DNA of 64,000 nucleotides from Siderastrea radians (taxonomy: Eukaryota > Cnidaria > Anthozoa > Scleractinia > Rhizangiidae), in contig OZ024896.1 of the NCBI GenBank assembly GCA_964017195.1, positions 27,689,430 through 27,753,429 of the forward strand, read 5' to 3'. A program made the translations under genes and the position numbers. Shown piece after piece: positions 42,511 through 54,052 of this stretch (the first letter of the stretch is position 1; each line of letters starts with the position of its first letter). Below the pieces are notes generated by a model, which ran no database searches, was not told the DNA's origin, and worked only from the letters and a program-made list of their open reading frames with translations.

Positions 42511-43296
42511 CCAGAGCCTTCTCCTCGTTCAAAAACCCCTGGCCAAGGCTGCGAAAATGGCTCCAAAGATTCGTTAAAATTTTGCCACGTAAACACAATG
42601 AAATGTCTTCGCTTCGTTTGAACAACAGTTTTAGATTACAGAAAACAAACAGGGCCGCCAGACGCTGGAAACAGCATCCAAAAAAGTCATTTCATCGTGT
42701 GTCACGTGACAAAATACTCCATGATTCTTGGAGTATTTCAGTTGCCTAGGCCAGAGGTTTCTCCGACTGTCATTTTGAACTAGGAGAAGGCCCTGGGAAT
42801 GAGGTTGATTTAGTCCGTTAATCCGACCATCTCATTAATACGCTCACTTCTTATGGACCATCGGTAGTTGTATTATCAGGGTTTCACGGTGTCCCTATTT
42901 GGGAATAGTACCAGAAGAGCACGCCCGTGAACACTGCTTATTATCCCTTTATTAGACGCTTCGCTTTCGTTTTACATGTATACAATACAATTTTATGGGG
43001 GCAGTAGACTGTCTTTGAGTTTATTTTTAATCCCATAAAAATGCGTGGGTGGGAAGAAAACATATTGGTTATCTTAATAACTAGCATGGCACTACGAGGA
43101 AATATCTAAGGCCCCGTGACAAACTCATGAATTTCCGCTCTTCTGTACTCCAACCATTGAAAATCAGAAGCTCTCTCGCCAGCTGGAAATTTTTTACCAA
43201 ATTCGCCCCTTGATCTCGTCATTCAAAATTGGAGCGTCTATTAAACGAATCTGCTAAATGTCTAGTTTACAAGAAAACATTTTGTTCAGTAGTTAA
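42511..43296. other. No recognisable feature
   Basis: I see no coding motif, repeat or RNA in this stretch. It may be 3' UTR and flank of the PAN-domain gene. Confidence 0.4.
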
Positions 43297-43694
43297 TTAC
43301 TGCAGATTCAGTCTACAATAAACATCGTCGTCTTGACCAGCAGTCCATATCCACTTTGCCGTCTGTGCTATACCAGCTATAAATCCCCACGGCGAATCAC
43401 CGTGATTTCCAACTACCTTTGCAAAAGGCCACAGCTGGTCATTAAAATCCGGGGAATTCCATCCGGAGTACAAAACACTGCTACATTTCCAGCTTTCATT
43501 AGTCACCAGTCCGTTGCTAAAGGAGCCGAGTATTCCGAACTGTGATCCCCAGTCCTTTCCCTTCACTGAAATAACTCGGGTGTCTCCTGGTATGTGGAAG
43601 GTAGTCGCGATTTTCCAATTATCGTTGCTCCCGAGACTAACAGCATCAGCAAAGATTTCCATGGAGTTATCACAGGTCATTGTTGCGGTGAAGT
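43297..43694 (-). CDS. PAN-domain gene exon 3: C-terminal secreted domain
   Basis: The acceptor TTTTGATAG is followed by a phase-1 join giving FTATMTCDNSMEIFADAV, then 131 codons to a TAA-type stop at 43297. The domain has many Trp and Gly residues, repeated strand-like stretches (WKIATTFHIPG, WGSQFGILG) and ends in a YCRLNL motif. I do not recognise a named family; the pattern suggests a beta-sandwich. It completes the secreted protein started by exons 1 and 2. Confidence 0.65.
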
Positions 43695-43849
43695 CTATCA
43701 AAATAGTACAAGGTAATACCGTAAGCAGGCAGAAAGCACAAATGGCCAAAAGTGTGGATAGGAAGCTAGTCCAACGTTGGAATATCCCTCTCCCAGCATT
43801 TTGTTAATTTTCCCCATGAGCTCCTGTGCATAAGTGAACTCTTCAGTAC

Positions 43850-44200
43850 ACAGGCGAAAAGGGCCCCATACGGCCGGGCGTTCTTGGGCTCTGTAGGCTC
43901 TGTTACAAAGAATCTATGAGCATTGTTACTCCCCCACCCTGGATTGGATGCTAGTCTATTGCAGGGTAACCCCAACACCCCCCCCCCCCCAATTTAAACA
44001 TCTGAATAAAGTATAGTTTCTTGCTCAACATTCCGATGCCGACAGCAGTCTTAAACTAACGACCTTCCGATCAGAAGTCTGAAGCGCTACCCACTGCACC
44101 ACTGCGACCCTACAAGGGCTCCATGTACCCACTTACACACCTGGTTAGAGACAGACAGTGTGGAGCAGATTTCTCTCTAAAGAAACGTGATAAAAACGAA
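43850..44200 (-). repeat. tRNA-Arg-like SINE, copy 2
   Basis: On the minus strand GCAGTGGTGCAGTGGGTAGC and CTTCAGACTTCTGATCGGAA match the D-arm and anticodon region of a tRNA-Arg. The body word GGATGCTAGTCTATTGCAGGG is shared with the 21.4-21.7 kb element. A C-run breaks it at 43980. It lies in intron 2 of the PAN-domain gene. Confidence 0.65.
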
Positions 44201-44471
44201 GATATTGTCTCACTGTTGTAAATCTAGATCTATTGTACAGAATAGGGGTAATTTACAAAACACGGATTTGGTGACTTTCTCACTCGAATCCTGCAACTTC
44301 CAACAGGGGATGTTTTTCTTACTCAATATCATTATTTCCGTTTGCTACATCGTTCAGTTTTTCTGCATAAAAACATAATTCGTCAGGTAATTCATCAAGA
44401 CACACCACTGCTAATAGAGTGCACTACAGTTGCTCTTGAATACCAGGAATTCGCTCAGATTTACATTTCAG

Positions 44472-44692
44472 TACAGTGGAGCCCCGATACAGCACTGTGC
44501 AAAAGTAATGCGAACGAAATTCGCCGAAAACTGGCGAACTTTCGTTTCAAGCAAAATATCGGCAAATTTTCGTAGATTTTTTGGTTATCTTCATGTCTAT
44601 CGAACCCCTACACAACGAAGACCCCGGTATAACAAACGATAGTGAAGATTTTATAGTAAAATTAGACTTTGTTTTATCGGGGTTCCACTGTA
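44472..44692. mobile_element. TA-flanked MITE
   Basis: The left end CAGTGGAGCCCCGATA and the reverse complement of the right end, CAGTGGAACCCCGATA, are terminal inverted repeats flanked by TA. This fits a Tc1/mariner-type mobiliser. About 217 bp, non-coding. Confidence 0.75.
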
Positions 44693-44734
44693 AGAAGCAA
44701 GAGTCAGAGCTGACCGAAACAGAAAGCAGTTTAA

Positions 44735-44763
44735 AAAAACAAACAAACAAACAAACAAACAAA
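44735..44763 (+). repeat. CAAA microsatellite
   Basis: Seven AAAC units run in a row. Confidence 0.9.
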
Positions 44764-44884
44764 ACAGAGCTTTACAAGAATTACTTTAAAAATAAGAGAG
44801 ATCAGATAGGTGTTTCGTGATGGACATTTCTTTCCAACAACGAAGGTACCTTTTCTGCAGATGTTACTGATATTAACCACTCAC

Positions 44885-44933
44885 TTTCTTTAGGTCTTGC
44901 TAACTCAGCACTCGTTCTTTTTGCTTCCACGTC
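44885..44933 (-). CDS. PAN-domain gene exon 2 (49-bp linker exon)
   Basis: TTATTTGCAG precedes and GAAA|GTGAGTG follows a 49-bp open stretch encoding DVEAKRTSAELARPKE. Phases are 0 in and 1 out, which fits exon 1 (ends phase 0) and exon 3 (starts phase 1). It is a short hydrophilic linker. Confidence 0.6.
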
Positions 44934-45564
44934 CTGCAAATAAGAAGCAAGGAAGAGTGAAAAATTGCACCAATACCTAAGTGTAAAGTGAAGTTGCCAA
45001 ACTTCAAAACGTTAGAAATTCTAGTTACTGATTCAATTGCAGTTTGTAGTAAACCGTCTCTTGATTACGAAAGGTAAACAGTACGCTGCTCCTTGACAAA
45101 CGCCGACCCCGTCAAATACGCGAAGTAATAAGAGTTGGAAGAGTCACCCTGTTACTGCGACCTTTTCAGTCATTTCAACTACTTTTACGACGTTCGCATA
45201 CCCCAAATTGCAGTTACACCGGTTTACAAACTTTGTTGCGTGGAGGCGCTCTTGTGTAAGAAAAGCCAGGTGGTCCTCAAGGTGGATATTTTGTTTTTAA
45301 AAAACGGAGCTTGTAAGGAAGGGTTTGTTTGTACTTTTATAAAGAAGCATGGTGGTTAACAATTACGAAAAATGTTTCCCAAAATACTTTCCGCAAACAT
45401 TTATTCCATTACATAATTCACAACGTGAATGTTATCAATTCCAGACCGTGAAGATAAACCCTGTATGCCATCGAGTTCAGTTGAAATAAAGCACTTATAT
45501 TTTACCAGTTTTAAAAGTACTTGTAAATCCAGATGTTGATAAATATATATAAGACGATAAGACG

Positions 45565-47513
45565 ATAAGACTTTGGATTACCTCTTGGTCAACAGTAATC
45601 CCAGGGCGGGTAGGCCGGTTATTTCGGGCTGTGATACGTGTACAGAAAGGATCTCGGAGTTTGTTGATTACCATATTAAGCCCTTAGTTCCAAGAATACC
45701 ATCTTACATTAAGGATACTAAACATTTTCTACAAGAACTTAACAAATTAGGTACGCTGCGTGAGGGGGCGATATTGGTTACAGCGGATGTGGTAGGCTTG
45801 TATCCCCATATTCCACACGAGGAAGGTTTAAGGGCCATGAGGGCGGCTTTAAGTGGTAATAACACTACATCCATTCCTACGGAGGATTTAGTTGATTTAG
45901 CGAGAATAGTTCTTACTCACAACAATCTTACCTTTAATGGAAAGCACTTTTTACAAATCTTGGGTACTGCAATAGGGACTAAAATGGCGCCATCGTATGC
46001 TAACATTTTTATGGGGAAACTAGAGGCGGACTTGCTTGAACAGTCACCAGTTAAGCCACACACCTGGCGTAGATTTATTGACGACATCTTTATGATTTGG
46101 ACGGAGGGTGAGGAAAGACTTGAGACGTTTATGGAGTATATGAATTCTTTTCATGATACTATTAAGTTTACCTTTGAGTGGTCGTATACACAGGTTAGTT
46201 TTTTGGATGTCAGTGTTATGTTGGACAACGGAGTAATCTCCACGGACTTATATAGCAAACCTACAGATAAACACCAGTATCTGTTTCACACTCCCTGTCA
46301 TCCTAACTCTTGCAAGAAAGGTATACCCTTCGGACAGGCACTAAGATTACGCCGTATATGTTCTTCAGATGCTTTCTTTGACAAACGAGCTGGGGAACTG
46401 TGCAATTATCTTGTTTGTAGGGGCTATAACAGGGATTTTGTCGAGAAGGAAATTGAGAGAGCACGAAGGATTCCTAGGGTGGATACCCTTAGCAATAAAC
46501 AATCTGCTGGTAACGAACGTATTCCTTTTGTTGTTACCTTCCACCCGGTACTTCCAAACATTGGGGAAATATTGCATAGATTACATCCTATCTTGCAGTC
46601 CTCTAGCCGTTGTAGGGAAGCTATAGGAGGGGTACCCATGGTGGCCTTTAGAAGGCCGAAATGTCTTAAGGACATTTTGGTTCACTCAGAACTTAAGACA
46701 CCGGTTAATGATAAGGGTTGTGTTAAGTGTACAGATAAAAGATGCAGGGTGTGTGATTATCTTGTTGAAGGTACCAGATTTATTAGTGGAGTTACTGGCA
46801 AGAGTTACATAATTAATTTTGACATGGGGTGTAATTCTGATCATGTGATTTATACCTTATATCATGCGCCAGGTGTGCAATGCAATATGTAGGATCCACT
46901 ATTAATAAATTTAGAATTAGGTTCAACAACCATAAATCTAGGCTCAATAGTCACGTTAAACTTACTGCTGAGAATAGGGTTAAGGATGACATCATATACA
47001 AGCACTTTAATCAGCCAGATCATAGGGGTCTTAAGGATGTAAGAATTCAATTAGTTGACAAGGGTTCGAATGAAAGATCGCTTAGGGAAAGGGAGGCCCA
47101 GTGGGCTTATCGTCTGAGGACAATTTACCCTTCGGGGCTTAACAGCGATGAGTTTTTCTGCAGTAGAAATCCTAGGAGGGATCTGTTTTAAAATTTTAAT
47201 TGTATTGGGTTTTTATCCCTATGCTTTAAATTATTGTATTTTTATTTGCTGTATATTTAGTTGTACAGAAGGACGCGCGCTTGCGAGCGCGCGTGCCTTA
47301 GCTATTTAGCTTTTGACGTTTATTTTATTTTGTGCGAATATTGTAACGGTTGTAACCGCCCACATGTGCTCGCGTATTTTTACTGTTGAGCGTCTTACGT
47401 TACCTATAAGCGTATATATTGTAACGGCTCTAGCCGCTTGATCAGTTGCCCTGACGAAGTCTTTTACTAATAAAGACGAAATATCGGCAAGTCTTATTTC
47501 CAGTATTTTTGTG

Positions 47514-47517
<4 letters not shown>
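45565..47517 (+). mobile_element. Penelope-like retroelement, 5'-truncated, frame-broken
   Basis: The first frame (45573-46892) is a Penelope-type reverse transcriptase. It has GRPVISGCDTCTERISEFVD, TADVVGLYPHIPHEEG, GTAIGTKMAPSYANIFMG and the catalytic RFIDDIFMIW. It ends in a frame break at about 46851-46856. The GIY-YIG nuclease continues in another frame (46880-47191) with QYVGSTINKFRIRFNNHKS. A 2-base insertion or 1-base loss at the border would explain it. Past the stop, a GC-rich stretch and a hammerhead-like motif lie before a TA microsatellite. It sits in intron 1 of the PAN-domain gene in the opposite orientation. Confidence 0.85.
47451..47481 (+). ncRNA. Hammerhead-ribozyme-like motif of the Penelope-like element
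   Basis: CTGACGA at 47451 is followed by a 6-bp stem (GTCTTT with AAAGAC) and GAAA at 47478, then ATATC. TTGCC before and GGCAA after could form a short outer stem. One extra A between the first core box and the stem departs from the strict consensus. Hammerheads are known in Penelope-like elements. Activity is not shown. Confidence 0.5.

Positions 47518-47572
<55 letters not shown>
47518..47572. repeat. TA microsatellite
   Basis: An uninterrupted run of about 26 TA units stands between the two Penelope-like copies. Confidence 0.95.
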
Positions 47573-47574
<2 letters not shown>

Positions 47575-47589
47575 TATAATTAAAAGATG

Positions 47590-48195
47590 GAGACTGCACG
47601 GACAGTTACTTAAGTTTCACGCACAAGGCGATCATCAGACTGTGCCGTTAATGGCAGTCGAAAGAAAATTTAAACTACATTCATGGAGGGCGGTTTGAGC
47701 GATCCTGCTTCTGATTGGCTGCATAAAACTTGTTTTCGTGCCTGCACTTGGTGATTAATTCAGATCTCTTATTGAGGAGAGTAGATCTGTCAGCGGATAG
47801 AATGCAGAGCTTCTTTGTCAGACACAAATTGCAGCGCGACGGGTTTCCCCTGTAAGAGCTTGCTTGCGTGACAATTGAGCACTTGATCGAGAAACCGATG
47901 TTTTTGTCTCTTTGGTCCCAGATGTACTTTGATAGGACAGTGTCGTGGGAATGCTTACGATGCTTGAAAGAGAGCTTGTGGTTGTTGTATCTAGTTTTGA
48001 AGCTGTGCTCTGCCATGCCAATATAAACCTTTGTTTCGCCGGATGTGGTAGTGACAGTTGCTTTGTAGACGATGTTGTTGACAAGGCATCGTACAGACTC
48101 TGGGGGAGGAGGAGGGAAGACCCAAGGCAACCCGACCGGGGGTGGAGAATGCCATCTTTTCTTGGCGGGAAATCGCGCGGTGCTTTTGGGCAACC
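47590..48195 (-). mobile_element. Second Penelope-like element, GIY-YIG part only
   Basis: The minus-strand frame 47681-48193 encodes NNIVYKATV, KVYIGMAEHSFKTRYNNHKL, SKYIWDQRD and the Cys-rich RCNLCLTKKLCIL, ending in NKRSELITKCRHENKFY. This is the GIY-YIG nuclease end of a Penelope-like element of a different subfamily from the one at 45.6 kb. The RT part is missing. The Pro-rich start of the frame is probably not element sequence. A hammerhead-like motif follows on the same strand. Confidence 0.8.
47615..47638 (-). ncRNA. Hammerhead-like motif of the second Penelope-like element
   Basis: On the minus strand CTGATGA is followed by a 3-bp CGC/GCG stem and TGAAAC. The stem is short and the core spacing is not perfect, so it may be decayed. 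Confidence 0.35.
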
Positions 48196-49600
48196 GCGTT
48201 TTTCTTGGCGCTAAGTCGCATGACCGTCGCTTTTGAAAAAGAGGTTTCTAAAGCTTAAGTTTACTTAGCAAAACGATTGTTAGACAGTACTGTAGTTTTA
48301 AACTTGAGAAAAAACATTTAATATCTATAAATGGAAAGAAAAAGTTCAAAAGAATACTGGTAGAAGGCGAAAACTTCAAGTTACGAAAGCTGCCTTCAAA
48401 GGACTTCATCGCTTTGTTTTCTTCACGGCGAAGAGCTTGCCTTGTTCTGAAACACAACCGAGTAAGTGAAGTTTTTAAAGTGTTTAAGGTGCATGATTTT
48501 GAGTATTTATTACGGTCAAAGAAATTGCATTTTCAAATGGAAATTTAATTTATGTCATTAGAAATGTGTCATTTACTTTTGACTTTAAAAAATTATTAGA
48601 AAACGAGCTCAGATTTGTGACAGATGTAGTCTTAGAATATTTTGCCATGCTGGAAGTGTAACGCGAATTGCATTTAAGTATAAACTTACGGGTTTTCGAA
48701 TAAACTTTTTCAAAAATGATTTCCCTGTTTATTATTTTGTGTTTGTTTATTCATAACAGTAGGTCAAGGCACAGTCGCAAGGCAACTGTACAAGCATCAC
48801 TTCAATGAGATTACGGCGAACTGCTTTCAATTTTAACTGTCGGGTCGGTTTAATTTGAGCAATAGTTTTCAATAGTAATAATCTTTTAAGCGAAGCAGTT
48901 GTCGGTTTAAGACTATTTTATCCGAAAAGTTTCCGAAAAAAAAGTCTTTTTGCGTTCCTCAAAGCGCCTAACTTTATATAGGCTTACTTCGCATCCGCAA
49001 AACTTATGCCATAATTTAAAGCGTGTTTGGTGTTTGCTTGTTTTCAATCTTGATGGTATAAATTTTTGACCAGACTAATAGGCTAGGGGCAGTTCATGTT
49101 ATTTGTTAACTGAACATCCGAACGCGATGAAGATAACCCATTTACTTCAGAAAAAGTTTTATTTTGTTGTTGTACATGAGCGCCGTTTCAAGTTCATTCA
49201 AGCCAACAGCCAATAATCCACGGAGATTTGACAAGCCTTGACAATTAATGACAGGATATGGAAACATTGCAAAAAACCAAGCAAGACGGCTCCTGAGTAA
49301 AATATGTGTTCAGATTGATGCCCTAAAAAAAATTAAGCCGTGCTCAGTCTCTAGAATGACCTTTCGAGCTTGGTTTTACAGAACAGATCCTCAAAATATT
49401 GGAGGACAATTCGGAACACTTTCGGGCTTTTTGAGAAACACTTTCGAAAGCGAACGAGCCAAAGAAAGCCCCGAAATATATTTCAGAGCGAAAAGGTTTC
49501 AGGACTATTTTTGAGAAACGAGCACCAGTTTATTCCTTGGCGGCTCCGCTTTTAGGCTTGGCTAAGTCTATATATTATTTTTCATACATACATAGTTACA
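48196..49600. other. Intron sequence of the PAN-domain gene, no gene seen
   Basis: AT-rich. The ORFs at 48248-48457 and 49248-49514 carry no recognised motif. Confidence 0.4.
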
Positions 49601-49621
49601 ATTGTGCTATGCTCTGTAGAA

Positions 49622-49655
49622 CTGATGATGGATGTTGAACATCCAGAACATGTCT
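49622..49655 (+). ncRNA. Third hammerhead-like motif, isolated
   Basis: CTGATGA is followed by a perfect 6-bp stem (TGGATG with CATCCA) and GAAC, where GAAA is expected, then ATGTC. It probably marks the 3' end of a third, otherwise decayed Penelope-like copy. Confidence 0.35.
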
Positions 49656-49659
49656 TCAA

Positions 49660-51494
49660 CAAAACTAAAACGTGTTGTCGTCTTTCTAAACTGTGTCATT
49701 TCGTGAATTTCGATATACTGATTGCATGACAACAGGAAACAACGTTGTACAATTAAAACGTGTATGATAAAATTTGCTTTTTTTTTTTTTAATTAAAGAC
49801 CAGGTCCTTTTAATATTATGTTCGCCTCGAAGGGGCTACCCTTAGATAATCAGAGCCTTCGTTGCATGTCCAGAATCATTCACGTAAGAACTCTATGTAT
49901 GGCCAGTACATATACTTGTAGCAACCTAAAGATAAGATTCTCAAGTACTAATAATCAGTTATTTGTATCCGGTACAGTTAGGTTTTATTAAGAAAATATG
50001 AAATTGTACATAGCTTTCGCTGGCTCGAAAGTTTTCCGTTTCCTTTGAAAGTTCGACACAGCAGGGATGTACTGAATCGTCTTAGTCCGATTAAAAAAAA
50101 ATAAAACGAGAGATAACAGCAAAAATCGGAATTTACAATGATAAAACTCTGTAAAAACTTAGCACGCCAAATTAGCCTTTGTGTCAGCTGAAAAAATAAC
50201 CAACAACGACAGACAACTCATCTGGCAAACCACGGATTAAAGAAGTGATGGTAGTTTAATGTGGAATTTTTTTTACACAGAGTGAATCTTTTCATAATAA
50301 ATGTGATCTTTGTTGTAAATGTCACTGTCATGAAGGGCCGGGAATTCACAACTAGACATTATTACAAATTATGTAAAAGTAGGAATAACAGCTAGATTTG
50401 TGGGATACAATAAAAAAGTAATAAACGATCTATAAACTATAAAATGAATAAAGAAAATACGGTTCTCTGTCATTTGGTATATTTCTTAAAATATAAACGA
50501 ATAGAAATTCTTGAAATTTCAAATTCAAAAGAAGCGGATGTTCTCCTGTTCTTAGCCTTGGTCTATTATTTTTAATCCTGTGAAAACGTATTTCGTAAAA
50601 CTAGCTGGTCATCTTCTTGACGTTGAAAAATGACCAATAACAGAGTATTTCTGATAGCAGCTGTTAGTTGTGCGCAGAAACTGCGTCTTCTTAAACAAAC
50701 ATTAACCCTAAAACGAAGTTCGAGGGCTTACACGCTTGTTTTAAGGACGTTAAATTTCCAAGAGAAACTATCTGTCTTTGATCCAAGAAAAAAGAAATGT
50801 TAAATCAATTGCTCCTCGCTATACTTTGCAAGCAGCCCGGCCAAAAAGAAAAACTGCTTTGATAAATTTAATTATATTGTGAGTTTAGGTCTCGTTTTTT
50901 GACCAAAAGTAAATTACGCGTGTTCAAACTATTTCTTATATCTACTATTGACTCAAAACTACTTAAAATTCCGAGATATGACAGCAAACTGTTTCAATGT
51001 TCAGCGTTCGAAAATGCCTTTTCTGAAATTTGCATTTTATCGCCCTAGCCTTGTATCATACAAATAGCGTTTGAAATTATAGAGTTTCGGGAAGGGCATA
51101 AAACAACATGCTGCCTGAAATTATCCGTTTACTGGTTTTTCTTAGGAAGTGTTTCATCACAACAAACGCACACTGTGTGTTGATAAATTTTCGCCGCGGA
51201 CAAACACTTTGGCATCACATACATTTAACCAATCACAACTAGACGAAATAAGACGGTGAACTGTAATTTACAGTACAGTGGGAGCAAAATAAACATCTTG
51301 AAACACCTGCGCATAACGGAAATTATGCAAAGAAAAAAACTAAAACTAGCTTTCTTCTCAACTAAACAAACGAACAAAAATGAATCTATAACCGAACTTT
51401 GCTCGAATTTCCTTTAAGGCAGAATGAGAGTTTTAGGTATAATAAGGTCATGATAACTTAATCATGCAATACGAATCCATGATCACAGTTTTAC
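49660..51494. other. Intron sequence of the PAN-domain gene, nothing recognised
   Basis: AT-rich, with no coding or repeat signal that I can name. Confidence 0.4.
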
Positions 51495-51797
51495 CTGCGA
51501 CGTATCCAGTGAATGATGAATCCATCCCGTTGCACTGATAAAATCAACATTGACCTTGCACGGGTCGTCTGAGCCAAAGCTATTTAGTTCACAGATTTTC
51601 CCAGCAGGAAAATAGTTGTAGGAAAGGCAGAGTTCCTGTGTGTAGCACTCAAGAATACACTGAAACCAGTCAGTGGAGACAAAAGTCTTGAACACATGGC
51701 CTCTTAGTAAGCTGTTGTGCACGGTAAAACCGTCTGAAAATCCAACGCTTGTGACTATGATAGAAGTTACGGTCACCCAGAAAATCAAGCGAACCAT
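51495..51797 (-). CDS. PAN-domain gene exon 1: signal peptide and PAN/Apple domain
   Basis: It starts with ATG at 51797. Residues 1-19 (MVRLIFWVTVTSIIVTSVG) form a signal peptide. Then a PAN/Apple-like module follows: FVSTDWFQCILECYTQELCL, SYNYFPAGKICELN and a late Cys (DPCKV), with Cys spacing of the family. The exon ends TCGCAG|GTAAAA in phase 0. PAN/Apple modules bind proteins or sugars outside the cell. With exons 2 and 3 the mature product is a secreted protein of about 249 residues before signal cleavage. The first intron is 6.6 kb. Confidence 0.75.
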
Positions 51798-51799
51798 TA

Positions 51800-53862
51800 T
51801 GTGGAACAGCTCATATGGACGAGTGAATTTTCAAAAAGTCGGAGCAACAAACACTTTACGTGCGCTTCGAGCAAGATATGTTAAAAAGCTTTTAGTTAGG
51901 TAAAATATTAACAGGTAGGTAATAAGTTATCTCGATTAACATGTCGCGCGGTTTGTTGTTTAATTATTGGTCAGTAGGCCGCCTTTGCAGGAAAACCTCC
52001 AGTAACTTGACAAATGAATAGACAAGCCAGGGGTATTAAAGAAAGGATATATTAGATAAGAATGACAGGAATAATAGATGTTAATGAAAAGTAGATGTTA
52101 ATTAAAGCAGTGACGGTCTAGAAAGAACAGTAAAAACAAAGCACTTCAGTTTCTGTTAAACGCGACAAAAAGTAAAGCAAGAAGTATAACAACGGCTACA
52201 ATGAAAAGGTTTAAGCGTAAATTTCAAAGAACCTGTAAAAACTACTGACGATTGTCGCTGTGATTTGTCTGCAATTCTGAGATGCTGTGTAGCGGCAGGA
52301 GCACCTAGGTCAACCGTGTCCTAACAGTTGCTTATCCAAATAGGCAATTTAGCAAGAATTGTGACAGAAATAAATGAATGGCTTTAATCTCGTTTCCCAA
52401 GAACAAGTCCTAAAAGAACAACTAATAATACCTAAAATTTTTGGAAAAGAGATTCTTAAAAGAACAGTGGAATTGTTGGTGTTGAACCGTCCCGGATCCA
52501 ACTTCGCAAAAAGTTCAAAGATCAAAAGGAATATAACCTTTTTTGGCCAACCGAAAATTAATAAAAGCAAAATCGTCGAAGATTTTCAACTGGAAACGGC
52601 TAACAAAAGTTTCAGATGAGACAGACTTCATGTCATGAGAGGCTTTTGAAACTTTCTCCACAACATCCTCAGTTTTCTTTCAAGTCGTTGTTAGTGACTT
52701 TTGAACCCTTTAAGCCCCAGTGCACGTTCTCCTCTTTGGCATTGATGTATTTCTTGTGGTAGACAATTCTGAAGAATTTACAGGCGGCCGATGGTAACTC
52801 TGCCCGCTTCTTAAAATTCCAAGGAGGCCCAGCACGTGAATCTGTGTGGCCAAAACAGTGACTATTTGAAGCAATATTTTGACTAATGTTGTGACACTAT
52901 CGAGAAAGATATTTTGGGTATTCTGAAGAATTTATTCGCGTTACATCCTCCGCCTCGAATGTGTGACCTTAGCACAAACTTATAGTATCGCTAACATAAG
53001 AGATATAAAGGAAATATAATCCGAATCACGTGCAAGAAATACAAATTAATTATGTTTATCGGTAACACTATACTAAGAACACTACATCCCTCCCCAAGTT
53101 GTGATACGAAATCTAAATCAATCACTCGACGAGAAGGTCATCATTACTACAAGCTAAAATGTCCGGCTAAAATCGGATATGTCTTAACTAATGTCTATGA
53201 GAAATAACAAAAACGACTTTCATGGAAACGTTCAAAGTTCGCTCAACCACAACAATCAAAACAATATACATGTAGTCAGAAGCGGTTATGTTTTTCGCTA
53301 CAATCACCAACAATATTTCTCAGCACTTGTAAGTTCAGTTCAGGTGAGAACATAGTCTCGGAGATAGTCCGGGGGTCGTCGCAACCTCTGAGGCCTGTTT
53401 TCTACACGTGTCGCTGCTCTTAATGTAAATAGTTTTAATTCTGATCTATTCTTAGAAAATATTGTAATTTATTTTAAATGAGTGTGCAATTACTGATTGA
53501 CGTAAATAGTTTTTAGTTTATCTTTTTTAGTTAATTTTGTTTTTCATTCGGAGATAGTCTCTGTTGGCCGCGCCACACCAACAGGACTAAGTTCCAGAGA
53601 CGGACGACGACCAACGACGAAAGGAATGCAACTTCCATTTTATGAGTTGGCGACGTGCACTCGTGCACAACGGCCGCCTAATAATGGTAGAATTTGTTTG
53701 AGCATCAAGATATTCATCTTCGATGATCATTTCCTTCATTCGCGTGACCTGTATATTCTATCCTGCAGCGATAGCGGTTCTGGTATGGCTACCATGCCCT
53801 AACGAAGACATCTTGGGTGAAAAAGGCTTTTCAATGGATCAAAATGGTTACACACTGTGTAC
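51800..53862. other. Upstream flank of the PAN-domain gene
   Basis: This should hold the gene's promoter. I see no coding motif or clear element. Confidence 0.4.
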
Positions 53863-54052
53863 AATAGACCTTTTTACCGATACAGCAGCCATATTAAATT
53901 TGTCCCCTGGACATCCCATAACACTGGATTGGTTCTATTATTGTGATAATGCTGCATTATCACTACAAAAGAATAAATAAATTTCAATGAGTACTATAGG
54001 ATGCCCAGGGGGCAAAATCAATATGGCTGCTGTGTCGGTAAAAAGGTCTATT
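53863..54052. mobile_element. Fold-back MITE
   Basis: The first about 54 bases (AATAGACCTTTTTACCGATA onward) are mirrored by the last 54 with few mismatches. A second inner palindrome, GTGATAATGC with GCATTATCAC, sits in the core. It is 190 bp and non-coding. Confidence 0.85.

Noticed and set aside
44040..44110. Functional tRNA-Arg gene
   Set aside because: The T-arm is degenerate and the stretch is embedded in a SINE body.
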